From an uncultured Granulosicoccaceae bacterium (GTDB taxonomy: Bacteria > Pseudomonadota > Gammaproteobacteria > Granulosicoccales > Granulosicoccaceae), in NCBI GenBank assembly GCA_937981955.1, contig CALJNA010000155.1, positions 1-39,552 of the forward strand: 39,552 nt of DNA, in the 5' to 3' direction. Under the pieces are notes generated by a model. It had not been told where the DNA came from. It did no database searches and worked only from the letters and a program-made list of their open reading frames with translations. Shown in pieces: positions 8,853 to 21,000 of this stretch. The position numbers were made by a program, and so were the translations under genes. How positions within the stretch are numbered: the first letter of the stretch is position 1; each line of letters opens with the position of its first letter.

Positions 8853-10046
8853 ATGCTTTCGCGTCTTCCACCGACTTTCTCACCCGTTACCACAGCCCTG
8901 GCACTGGTGCTTTGTTTTTCAACCACTGTGCTGTTGGCATCGACTGCAAATGCAGAACAAACTATTGAAGGCGTTGAACAGGATATCCAGTCAACCGAAC
9001 AACGGTTGAAAAAACTGGATGAGGAAATCAAAGCCAGCCGGGCCCTGAAGCAGAAGTTGGCACAGGCGCTTAAAGATACCGAAATGAAAGTTGGAGAACG
9101 CCAATCACGTATCAAAGGTTTGAATCAGGACATTGAGCGCTACAACGCACAACTGAATAAGCTTGATGAGCAAATTCAAAGCGAGCAAAGTCAGGTTGAG
9201 TTAAGAAAACAGGTACTGGCAGAATCTATCCGCCGGGCACAGCGCCTGGGAGCAAGCACCGGCCTGAAGGTGGCATTGCAAAACGACAACCCGGCAGAAG
9301 CAGATCGCATTGGCGTATACACCGCCTACTTCATGCGGGCACAGCAAAACGCCATTGCGCGACAACAGGAAAACTTAAGCCAGATTTCAGCGGCACATGC
9401 CGAGGCCCTGAAGAATCGAAACTGGCTCAATCATATAAAAAAGAAAGCTGCAAACCAGTTCAATACGTATAAAGACGAAAGCACGAATCAGAAAAAGACG
9501 ATTGCGAAAGTGCAATCGAAAATTACCAGCAAAACGCAGACAGTGGCTGAGCTGAAGCTTGATCAGGAGCGACTGCAAGTCTTAATGGAAGAATTGCGGG
9601 CTGCACAGGTTGCGAAATCAGGCTATTTCCTTTCCGGTCAGGGCAACTACCCATTACCGGTGAAAGGCACCATTCAGGCACGATTCGGCGACGTAAAATC
9701 CGTCGGGAAATTACGCTGGAATGGCTATTTCATCACCGCACCTGCGGGAACTGCCGTACGTAGTATTGCTGATGGCTCGGTGGTTTACAGCGATTGGTTG
9801 CAAGGATTTGGTATGTTGGTCATTGTTGACCACGGTGACAACTATATGACGCTGTACGGAGGCAATCGTAACGTAGCGGTGCGCAAGGAAGACTGGGTTG
9901 AATCAGGTGCAACAATTGCAACTGTTGGAGACTCTGGCGGTCAGAAAAGCAGTGGCGTTTATTTCGAAATCCGCCATAACGCGAAGCCGATCGACCCAAA
10001 AGAGTGGGTCAGCGCCAGAAATGGTGTCAAGAGTGCCAAGAAGTAA
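8853..10046 (+). CDS. envC: Murein hydrolase activator EnvC (degenerate LytM/M23)
   Basis: This 397-residue protein has a signal peptide (cleavage near ANA-34/EQ), a long heptad-rich coiled coil (about 36-255) and a C-terminal LytM/M23 domain (about 266-388). The zinc ligands of active M23 enzymes are missing. The usual HxGxD position reads RWNGYF (289-294), and LYGGN (334-338) stands where the HxH element is expected. This is the EnvC pattern: a non-catalytic LytM domain that activates periplasmic amidases (AmiA/AmiB) at the septum during cell separation, while the coiled coil binds FtsEX. The upstream ribosome site is poor, which may mean coupling to the preceding gene. The protease ctpA follows, an arrangement common in gammaproteobacteria. 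Confidence 0.93.
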   Translation: MLSRLPPTFSPVTTALALVLCFSTTVLLASTANAEQTIEGVEQDIQSTEQRLKKLDEEIKASRALKQKLAQALKDTEMKVGERQSRIKGLNQDIERYNAQLNKLDEQIQSEQSQVELRKQVLAESIRRAQRLGASTGLKVALQNDNPAEADRIGVYTAYFMRAQQNAIARQQENLSQISAAHAEALKNRNWLNHIKKKAANQFNTYKDESTNQKKTIAKVQSKITSKTQTVAELKLDQERLQVLMEELRAAQVAKSGYFLSGQGNYPLPVKGTIQARFGDVKSVGKLRWNGYFITAPAGTAVRSIADGSVVYSDWLQGFGMLVIVDHGDNYMTLYGGNRNVAVRKEDWVESGATIATVGDSGGQKSSGVYFEIRHNAKPIDPKEWVSARNGVKSAKK

Positions 10047-10198
10047 CAGAATCGGGCCGAAAAACCGGTAGACTGCCAATAAAATCACAGATCTACCACA
10101 CCTGCCGTGTCGATTGCCGGACTCTACCGACAACACCTCACGCAAAGGTAATGAACAGGCAACACCTTTGGGCAGAGCCTGCAACACCGTTGGTATTT

Positions 10199-10202
10199 GG
10201 AG
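10199..10202 (+). promoter_or_regulatory. Ribosome-binding site deciding the ctpA start
   Basis: GGAG lies 10 bases before the ATG at 10213. This supports that start over the upstream in-frame TTG at 10114, whose 33 extra residues would bury the hydrophobic signal segment. Confidence 0.6.
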
Positions 10203-10212
10203 CAAACAAACA

Positions 10213-11535
10213 ATGACTGTGAAATCAAGACCTCTCACAATGGTGCTACTGGGCACACTGCTTGGTGCATCGCTCACGCTGGGTCAAGGCGTCTGGGCCA
10301 CTCGCAGTAGCGGCGATAATGCGCTGCCACTCGAGCAGATGCGAACATTCACAGATGTATTTTCACGCATCAAAAACGATTACGTCGAAGAAGTCTCCGA
10401 TGAAGAGTTGCTGGAATACGCCATTCGGGGCATGTTGAACGGACTCGATCCTCACTCGGCATACTTGAACCCTGAAGAATTTAACGAACTGCGCATTGGC
10501 ACCACTGGCGAATTCGGCGGTCTTGGTATTGAAGTGGGTATGGAAGACGGCTTTGTAAAAGTGGTGTCCCCGATCGATGACACGCCAGCCCAACGCGCGG
10601 GCATGCAATCCGGCGATTTGATTATTCGACTCGACGATACCCCGGTAAAAGGTCTGTCATTGAACGATGCGGTAAAGCTCATGCGCGGCAAGCCCGGCAG
10701 CATCATCCGTCTAACCGTCATTCGTGAAGGTGAAGACAAGCCGCTGAACATCGATATTAAGCGCGACATTATTAAAGTCACCAGCGTCAGAAACCGCATG
10801 CTCGATGATAATTATGGCTATGTGCGAATTTCAAACTTTCAAACCAAAACCACTGCCGACATGCTCAAAGCCATTCGCAGCATGAAAAAAGAATCTGACG
10901 GCAAACTGGCTGGTCTTGTGCTTGATTTGCGCAACAACCCCGGCGGTGTTTTGTCTGGAGCGGTTGGTGTGTCAGATGCATTTTTAAACGACGGCATGAT
11001 CGTCTACACTGACGGCCGCGAAGAAGATAACAAACTGCGCTATGACGCGACACAGGGCGACATCCTCGATGGCAGCCCACTTGTTGTTTTGGTTAATGGC
11101 GGTTCGGCATCTGCTTCAGAAATTGTTGCTGGTGCCATGCAAGATCACAAGCGTGCCATCATCATGGGCACGAAAACTTTCGGTAAAGGGTCGGTGCAAA
11201 CCATTCAAGACCTGCAAACCGGTGGCGCTGTGAAACTCACCACCTCACGTTACTTCACTCCGGAAGGCCGGTCTATTCAAGCTCTGGGCATTGAGCCAGA
11301 CATCATTAACAAGCCGGGAACATGGAAAAAACCAGAAGAAGAATCTGACTACAAACCATTAACTGAATCCAGCCTTTCAGGCCATTTAACAGGTGCCGAT
11401 GAGCAAACTGCGGAAGAGAAAACCGCGGAAGAGGAAGCACAGAATGCTGACAATCTTGTGTTTGACGACTTCCAGCTATACGAAGCGCTGAACTTGTTGA
11501 AAGGCCTGGCAATACTGGACAAAAAAGAAAGCTGA
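10213..11535 (+). CDS. ctpA: C-terminal processing peptidase (S41, CtpA type)
   Basis: This 440-residue protein has an N-terminal signal or anchor (about 8-30), a PDZ domain (about 95-175, with GGLGIEV at the start) and an S41 protease core. The catalytic dyad is Ser300 in NGGSASASE and Lys325 in TFGKGSVQ. The 25-residue spacing equals that of E. coli Prc and plant CtpA. RNNPGG (240-245) is also conserved. The C-terminus has a Glu/Ala-rich low-complexity stretch (about 395-412). It should be a periplasmic serine protease that trims or degrades envelope proteins. In other bacteria CtpA controls peptidoglycan hydrolases, which fits its place after envC. A strong intrinsic terminator follows 55 bases after the stop. 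Confidence 0.96.
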   Translation: MTVKSRPLTMVLLGTLLGASLTLGQGVWATRSSGDNALPLEQMRTFTDVFSRIKNDYVEEVSDEELLEYAIRGMLNGLDPHSAYLNPEEFNELRIGTTGEFGGLGIEVGMEDGFVKVVSPIDDTPAQRAGMQSGDLIIRLDDTPVKGLSLNDAVKLMRGKPGSIIRLTVIREGEDKPLNIDIKRDIIKVTSVRNRMLDDNYGYVRISNFQTKTTADMLKAIRSMKKESDGKLAGLVLDLRNNPGGVLSGAVGVSDAFLNDGMIVYTDGREEDNKLRYDATQGDILDGSPLVVLVNGGSASASEIVAGAMQDHKRAIIMGTKTFGKGSVQTIQDLQTGGAVKLTTSRYFTPEGRSIQALGIEPDIINKPGTWKKPEEESDYKPLTESSLSGHLTGADEQTAEEKTAEEEAQNADNLVFDDFQLYEALNLLKGLAILDKKES

Positions 11536-11590
11536 CGCATTATCGCTGTCTGTTCAGCTGCTGCTTGCTGATCGCAACGGCGTGCAAATC

Positions 11591-11627
11591 AAAGCGACGC
11601 ACCATGGTTGTGCGTCGCTTTTTTTTT
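11591..11627 (+). terminator. Intrinsic terminator after ctpA
   Basis: AAAGCGACGCAC (11591-11602) pairs perfectly with GTGCGTCGCTTT (11610-11621) across a 7-base loop. A run of nine T follows (11619-11627). This is a textbook rho-independent terminator closing the envC-ctpA transcript. Confidence 0.95.
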
Positions 11628-12021
11628 GCCCATGCCAGGGGTTAATAACCCTTACATAGTCTAAATATCTGTTTCCCACCTACTTTCCGCATGCGGACGC
11701 TAATTCAGCATATAACCTGCAAAATTGACCACAAATTCACACTAACAGCTGATTTGTCGCCTTTTCCCGGCATGCAGAAACATTAAATACCCACCTGGCA
11801 CACCAATTCCGGCTAATTACTTAAAAACCACTGCATTAAGGGCAGTTTCAGCCGCTAAAACCCATTGCTACAGCTGTATTCCACCCGTGCTGCCCGCGGT
11901 TTTTAACGCACCCTGTCCGATATTTTTTGTCGCTAAAAAACGGATGAGCACTGGTTGAATTTCAGCTTGTCGAGCTAAGAGAAGTAAAAACCAGATGGTA
12001 GTCGCAAGGGTGCATAATTAA
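11628..12021. other. Upstream region of the giant surface-protein gene
   Basis: After the terminator about 390 bases precede the ATG at 12022. The stretch should hold the promoter and a possibly long leader. AAGGGTG at 12006-12012 is the ribosome site. No convincing sigma-70 pair, riboswitch or small ORF was recognised. Confidence 0.45.
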
Positions 12022-15000
12022 ATGTCAGCTCAAAAACGCATATCCAACAAGTCTGTTGAAACCGGCGTCATGCATCGCGGACTTATTCAGCTGCATTTAG
12101 CTTTCGCTGCGCTTATGTTTGCCGTACCTGCCTTCGCTGCACCCATTGCTGTTGATGATGAAGTTGCCGTGCCATCAAACACCACCGTGTTTGCAAACGA
12201 TTTGTCTGCAAACGATACCAGCGTGGCAACCGATACGTATTCGATAACTGTTGCCCCGGCCAATGGCACCGCCACACTAACCGCAGACGGGCTGCTGGAC
12301 TACACACCGAATATCGGTTTTGCCAGTCTGGATAGCCTGACCTACTCCATTGATGATGGTGCGGGCGGCATTGACACAGCAACGGTCACACTCAACGTTG
12401 TTCTGACCAGTGATTTTTTAACACCGGCGAATGATTTTATTATTGGTCAGGAGGATGTTCCTACTCCACTTAATCTGTCTGTTGACCCCAGCTTGAACTT
12501 TGGCGGTACTCTGCAAGATTTAATTGGCGTGGACGCGTTGTACAGAGACGAGACCGGTGCCGGAACACCAGTGGCTTCAACGATACCGACGGGTACGACC
12601 GGTATTAATATTATTGGCTATGCGACGCGCAATGTTGACACTAGCGTGGCCGATGATCAAAACGACGACTACACATTGTTCACAGTCAATGTGGATCTTC
12701 GTGAAGGAACCTATAGTGGTCGACTCACCTATAGTGTCAACCCCAACCAGGGTAACAACACGATAGATCAGTACACCTGGATAAACGTACCATTAGGACA
12801 ATCCGTACTGTCGGACACCAGTTACGTTTCAGGTTACTGGACCGGCGATGCTGACGCGCTTGTCGAAATAGTTTCAGGCGAAATTCGTATAACAGAAACA
12901 ATACCGTTGCAAATTGCCTATCATGTTGAATACATGACCGCCGATGGTGACAGCACAGATTTCATCAGCGCATCCGGCGATGTGCAGCCACCCAACGATT
13001 CCCAATCCACTTTTTCGATACCGGCAGACCTTGAACCTGCCGATGGATCAAAGCACGGGTATCTGGTACTCACCGGCAATAGCGCCGCTAACGGAAGTAA
13101 TTTCGCACACGAACATAAAGGCTTTAGCCGGCTGGTTGTCGATTTAGAATCGAATACCGTATCCGGTGTCGTTGCCTCTGAACGGGGTGAACTGGATACG
13201 CTGGTAACCACGTGGGCTTTTGTTGACTACCCATTGATTGACTTGCGCGATACACCTGCTGCAACGCCTGTTGCGATAACAGCCAGCACGGCAACCATTG
13301 TTGGTGATACTACAGCCACAGTGGGAGTAGGTGTTGAAGATGATCCAACCGTTTACATAGATGCCAGCGGCGACCTGATTGTTGATCGCGATGCAGATCA
13401 CGCTGCTGCGTTTACAACCATGTTCACCAATGAGTATTACAAACGCACCGGTCTTAGCTCGATTGCCAGTTTTGTCGGAGTTGAAAGTGATACGACGCTG
13501 TTCGATTCCAACCCGATTGATGGTGTTGACCCTGATGGAAAAGCAGTAAACCTGCAAACATTCGACATCCCCGCGAGTTCATCAATCGGGATAATTCAAA
13601 TGTCGTGGCAAACCATTGGAGGAAGTTCGCATAATGAAAATGTCGGCTATGGCTTCGCTGTTATCGATCTGAACACCGAAACAAGCTCTGGTTCAATAAC
13701 CTTTTCCAGAACAACAACCCCCGATCTGGTGGCCTGGCAGGATGTTCCCATCAATACGACCATGTTCGGCGCGACTGCTGGTGGTGTGGACCTTTATCAA
13801 AGTAATAAGACGAGCGGGACATTTACAGATGGTTACCCCGAAACAGCACGATTTACTCTGGTTGACAATGGCGATGGAACTCGAACACTGGAGTTCAGTG
13901 CTACCTCTACTGCTGGTGGAAACAACGCCTACGCAGACTATCTCGGTACAGCTCAGGTATCGTGGTTAGGCAGCGAACCGTTCCGAGTCGAAGGTGTACC
14001 GATCGAAGGAATCTTGTCACATGGCTCTCCAGTTGGCGGCGGCGGATGGGAAGTCGACTTCGAGGACATTCCTTTACTGACTATTTCGACTGATGAGCAT
14101 GGTACCGGTGAACTCCGTTTAGATCTTGTTTTATCATCAACCGGGGAACTTGACACAGTCATAGTCCATGTCGAACCCGTTGTTGATCCACCGGTATTAA
14201 CCGTGCCAGATGTTGTTGGCTACGTTAACAACCCCGTCACTCTGGGAATAAGTGTCGGCGACTCTCTCGACATTGATGGCTCGGAAACACAGCTGCAAAC
14301 CTTAAGCCTTTCAGGTGTTCCCAGCACGGTCACTTTGTCTGCCAGCGCTGGCACAGTCACTAATTTTGGTGGTGGCAACTGGGAAGTTGATACTGCCGCG
14401 CTTGCAAGCCTTCAAGCCAGTGGTACCAACAACGTAACAGCAACAGTGACAGTCAGTGGTACCAACATAGATACAGATGATCTTGACGGAGACGGCGTTA
14501 TCGAAGATAGCAATAATGGTGCGGGTGTAGACGAACTCGATATCGTTACCTATCAGGACACATTCGAACTTGTTCTTCACGACATACCCACAGTCACTTC
14601 ACAAGTGACGAACACCGGTACACCGATTATCAGTGGTACCGCCAATGTGGGCACTGGAGAAACCTTATCCGTATTGGTCAATGGAATTACCTACACAGCT
14701 GGAGACGGGAACCTGACAGACAATGGTGATGGCACCTGGGACCTGGCTATTCCAGGTAGCGACACAATTGCAGACGGAACTTACGCCATAACCGCGAACC
14801 TTTCGCACGTTAATGGCGGCAGTGGTGACGACATTACGCTCGACGAACTGATCATCGATACATCAGCACCGGTTGCTCCTACCGTTACGTCTCAAACCAC
14901 AAGTGATGCAACCCCGGCTATAACCGGTACAGCGACTGTTGGCATTGGAGAAACACTCACCGTTACAGTGGACGGCGTAACGTACACTGCAGGTGATGGA

Positions 15001-18000
15001 AACCTGACTGACAATGCTGATGGCACCTGGACACTGGCTATAACCACACCGTTAGCAGAAGGCACTTATGACGTCACTGCGGCCGTAACCGATACAGCGG
15101 GTAACACGACAGTCGATGCCAGTGCATCTGAACTCATCGTACAGGCAACACCGCTTTCAACTCCAACCGTTGTCGCTCTGACCACAACCGATACCACGCC
15201 AAGCCTGACCGGAAACGCGGTTGTTGGCACGGGTGATACGTTGACTGTGCTTGTCGATGGAGTGACCTATACCGCTGGAGATGGAAACCTGACCTATAAC
15301 AGCGACGGTTCATGGGTACTCGACATTCCAGCCATAATGGTTGACGGGACATATGAAGTCGTTGCCACTGTCACCGATGTTTTCGGCAATGCTTATCCTG
15401 ATACCAGCAGCGATGAACTGGTTATAGACACTACAGCACCCACCATTCCAACCGTTACGTCGCAAACAACTAACAACACCACGCCAATTATTTCAGGCAC
15501 AGCAACCGTTGGTTTAGGAGAAACACTTAGCGTAACAGTTGACGGCGTAACTTACACAGCAGGCGACGGTAATTTGATTGATAACGGTGATGGTACGTGG
15601 GATTTAACCGTACCAACTCCACTAACAGAGGCGACTTATAGTGTCACCGCCACCGTTACAGATGCAGCCGGTAACTTAGCCATCGACACCACGGCTAGTG
15701 AACTTATCATTGATACTACGGTACCCGCTATTCCCACGGTCGTATCGCAAACAACCAGCAACACAACACCAACAATTTCTGGTACCGCGGTAGTTGGTTC
15801 AGATGAGGCGCTTAGCGTTAGTGTTGCCGGCAGTACTTACACGGCAGGCGATGGCAATCTGGTTCTAAACGGTGACGGTACCTGGGATTTATTTATCCCC
15901 GCGCCACTTGCTGATGGTAACTACAGTGTCACTGCAACCGTATCCGACGCTGCGGGCAATACCTCTGACGACGCTACAGCGCTTGAGTTAACAATAGATA
16001 CCATTGCACCGGTTACACCGACTGTTGCATCGCTAAGCACCAACGCTACCAGCCCGGTTATCACCGGTACGGCAACGGTTAGCGCTGGCGATACCTTATC
16101 TGTTTCGGTCAATGGAACGACTTATACAGCAGGCGATGGATATCTGGTAGACAACGGTGATGGCACATGGGCGTTGTCCATTCCTGTTACGCTTGACGAA
16201 GGTACGTATGATGTCACCACCACAGTGACAGATGCTGCTGGTAACGCAACTGACGACACCACCAGTGGCGAACTCATTATAGATTTAACCGCACCGATTG
16301 CACCCGGGGTGACCAGCTTAGGCACCACCGATACCACACCCGTCATCAACGGTACGGCAACTGTTTCATCGGGTGAAACTTTAACCGTAGAAGTCAATGG
16401 CATTATCTACACTGCCGGTGATGGCGATTTGGTTATCAACGGCGACGGTACATGGGCGCTGACTATCCCTGCAACTAACCTTTTAGCTGAGGGCCTGTAT
16501 CAGGTTATTGCAAGGGTTACCGATGCAGCTGGCAATAGTGCATTGGACCCTGGCATTGACGATTTACGAGTTGATCTGACTGCCCCATTAGCACCAGGGG
16601 TCGACAGCCTGACAACGAATGACACAACTCCGACTATTGAAGGCTCAGCGGTCGTTGCACCAGATGAAACTCTGACGGTTGAGGTGAATGGCATAACTTA
16701 CACTACCGGTGATGGCAATCTGGTGGATAACGGTGATGGCACCTGGTCACTTACGATACCCACAAACACCCCGGAGGGTTCATACGATGTCACTGCCACA
16801 GTGACAGATTCTGTAGGTAATCTGAATACCGACCCAAGCGCAAGTGAGTTACTGATTGATACCACGGCACCGGTTACCCCAACCACTACGCCACTGGTGA
16901 CCAGCAACACAACGCCAACGCTAGTCGGTACTGCCAACGCCGGCCCGGGCGAAACGCTAACGGTAACTGTTGATGGTGTTACCTACACAGCAGGCGACGG
17001 TAACTTAACAGATAACGGCGATGGTACCTGGGCTTTAGCGATTCCAACTCCATTAGCAGATGGCTCCTACGAAGTGATTGCAAGCGTAACTGATGCAGCT
17101 GGCAATGTAAGCACAGACACCAACAGCAACGAGCTGCTTATCGATACGCTTACGCCGACGGCCCCGACTGTCAACTCGTTAGTGACCAATAACAACTTAC
17201 CTGTATTGTCTGGTACAACCTCGACTGCACCAGGTGAAACACTGAGCGTGACGGTTGATGGCGTTACCTACATCGAAGGCGATGGCAATTTAGTTGTTAA
17301 TGCCGATGGCACATGGAACTTAAGCATACCCACCGCAAACGCCATGCTCGATGGCACTTACGATGTTATTGCAACGGTCACCGATCTGGCTGGCAACACG
17401 ACAAACGATGCTACCGTGTCAGAACTCGTCATCGACACAGCCTCGCCAACCATTCCAACCGTGGTGTCACAAATCACCAGCAACACAACGCCGGTGATTT
17501 CAGGTACAGCAAACGTTGGGGTTGGTGAAACACTGAACGTTACCGTCGATGGTGTGACCTATACCGCAGGTGATGGAAATTTGGTAGACAACGGTGATGG
17601 CACCTGGGACTTAACAGTGCCGACTCCACTGACAGACAGCACCTATCCAGTCACTGTCACTGTGGCCGATGTAGCCGGTAATAGCAGCGATGATGTTACA
17701 ACAGCAGAATTAACCATCGATACAACCCCACCGGTTACGCCAACCGTCGTATCGCAGAGCACGAACAACAACACACCGACTATCTCTGGCACAGCAACAG
17801 TTGCTGCTGGCGAAACTTTGTCTGTTACTGTCGATGGAGCGACCTACATAGCAGGCAATGGTGATTTAGTCGACAATGGCGATGGCACCTGGGAATTAAT
17901 TATCCCTGCGCCAATGGCTGATGCCGTTTATGAAGTCATCGCCACCGTAACCGACACGGCTGGAAATTCTACCAGTGATACAAGTGCATCAGAACTTATA

Positions 18001-21000
18001 ATTGATACAATCACGCCCGTTGTACCGACCGTTACTGCACAGCTAACAAACGACACAACACCCGTCATCGAAGGGACAGCAACCGTTGGCGCCGGTGAAA
18101 CTTTGAACCTGAATGTCGGTGGTATCACCTACACGGCCGGAGATGGATTTCTTGTTGATAACGGTGACGGTACCTGGTCACTGTCCATCGCCACAGCCAT
18201 GCCTGAAGGCAGCTATGAGGTTATCGCAACGGTTACCGATACTGCTGGAAACATCAGCACAGATACAAGCAGTACTGAACTCATTATCGATACTACACCT
18301 CCGGTACTACCAACGGTTGTATCTCAGATTACGAACAACAATACACCAACGATCAGCGGCACAGCCACTGTCACTCCTGGTGATACGTTAACGGTAAGTG
18401 TGGACGGTACCACCTATACTGCTGGTGACGGGTTTCTGGTTGATAATGGCGATGGCACCTGGGCTCTGGCTATCCCACTGCCATTAGCAGAAGGCCCTTA
18501 TGATGTAACAACCACAGTGACCGATGCAGCAGGCAATGCCAGCACAGACAGTACAGCCGGCGAACTTGTCATTGACCTGACCGCACCGATTGCACCCGGA
18601 GTAACCAGCCTTGCAACGGCAAACGACACTCCCGTTATAGAAGGTACGGCAACTATCGGTGCCGGTGAAACTTTAACGGTAGAAATTAACGGTGTTGTTT
18701 ATACAGCGGGCGACGGAAACTTAGTAGACAACGGTGACGGTACCTGGGCGTTGACTATTCCCGGTACCGATGCCTTGCTTGAAAATCTGTATCAGGTTGT
18801 TGCTACAGTAACCGATGAAGCCGGTAATAGCGCAAGTGATCCCGGTGTCGATGATTTACTGGTCGACTTTACAGCGCCAGTTTCCCCTGGCGTAACAAGC
18901 CTGACAACCAACAACACAACACCAACTCTTAACGGTACTGCGATAATTGCAGCAGGTGAGACCCTTACCGTTGAAGTCAACGGCATCATCTATACGGCCG
19001 GGGACGGCAACCTGGTAGATAACGGCGACGGCACCTGGACTCTGTCTATTCCCGTTGCACTTGCCGAAGCGGTGTACGATGTTACCGCTACAATCACTGA
19101 CATTGCCGGCAACACCAGTACCGATCCCAGCTCCAGCGAGTTGCTGATTGACATAACAGCACCGACTACACCAACAGCCACACCGCTTATCACCAGCAAT
19201 ACATCGCCGGTAATTTCAGGTACAGCCAACGCCGGACCGGGCGAAACACTCACGGTCACCGTTGATGCCGTGACCTATACCGCTGGTGATGGCAACCTTG
19301 TTGATAATGGTGATGGCACCTGGGACTTAACCATACCCGTAGCACTGGCTGAAGGAATCTATGATGTGACGGCCACTGTTACTGATGCGGCCGGTAACAC
19401 CAGCACCGATACCGGTAATGGTGAACTGCAAATCGACATTACCGACCCTGTTTCACCGACGGTTAACAACCTGGTTACCAATGACAGTACGCCAGTACTA
19501 TCCGGCACCACGTCATCGGTTGCCGGTGAAACACTGAGCGTAAGTGTTGATGGCGTGACCTACACCGCCGGTGACGGCAACCTTGTTGACAACGGTGACG
19601 GTACCTGGGACCTGACGATACCTGCTGCCAATCTTATTGCAGATGGTTCGTATGAAGTCATTGCAACCATTACCGACCTTGCAGGCAATACCAGTAGTGA
19701 TGCCAGTGCAACAGAATTAACCGTTGATACAACACCGCCAGTTATACCAACGGTTGTTGCGCAAACAACTAACAACAACACACCAACCATTTCCGGTACC
19801 GCAACCGTTGGTATTGGCGAAACACTATCGGTAACGGTTGATGGTGTTACCTACACAGACGGTGACGGCAGCTTGGTTGACAACGGCGACGGTACCTGGG
19901 ATTTAGCTGTACCAACAGCCCTAAGCGACAACCTGTACCCAGTTACCGTGACAGTTACTGACACAGCGGGCAATTCGGTTGATGACACAACCACAACAGA
20001 ACTGGTCATAGACACCAGTGCACCAGTAACACCAACGGTTACACCACTGTATACCAGTAACACCACACCCACTATTTCAGGAACGGCAACCATAGCAGCT
20101 GGTGAAACCTTAACCGTTACGGTGAACGGGAACATCTACACCGCCGGCGATGGAAACTTAATCAATAATGGTGACGGCACATGGGTTCTGAACATTTTAG
20201 CAGTAACGCCCGAAGGTGTTTATGATGTGGTGGCAAGCGTTACCGATGCCGCTGGCAATGCAAGCACAGAGACAACAGTTGGCGAATTAACCATTGATAC
20301 AACCGCGCCTGTTGTGCCATCGGTTGTTTCGCAAAATACCAATGACAACACACCGCTTATAACCGGCACCGCAACTGTTGCGTCGGGTGAGACGCTCAGC
20401 GTAACGCTTGCCGGTGTAACTTATACAGCAGGTGACGGAAACCTGATCGACAATGGCGATGGTACATGGAATTTGACAGTACCCGTCGCTTTAAGTGACA
20501 ACACCTATCCGATTACCGTGAGTGTTGTAGATGCTGCGGGCAATACTTCAGCCGATACTACTACCAATGAACTGGTTATCGACACAACGGCGCCGGTTGT
20601 TCCAACCGTGCTGTCTCAAATCACGAATGTCACGACACCGCTTATTGAAGGCACCGCTAGCGTTGCTGCGGGTGAAACACTGACGGTTACGGTTGATGGC
20701 ATCACCTATACCGCTGGCGACGGCAATCTTGTTGATAATGGAGACGGCACCTGGTCGCTAACGATTCCTGCACCACTGGCCGAAGGCATTTACGATGTTG
20801 TTGCAACAGTCACTGACACCGCTGGCAACAGTTCAAGTGACACATCAGCTGGTGAACTAACAATTGATACCACTTCACCGGTGGTTCCTGGCGTTACCGC
20901 ACAAAACACCAGCTCAACCACACCGACTATTTCGGGGACGGCGACCGTCGCTCCTGGCGAAACACTCACGGTCACTGTTAATGGCGTGACTTACACAGCA

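Noticed and set aside
11628..12021. Possible c-di-GMP riboswitch upstream of the surface-protein gene
   Set aside because: Inspected because adhesins are often so regulated, but no GEMM-type conserved core or paired stems could be identified.
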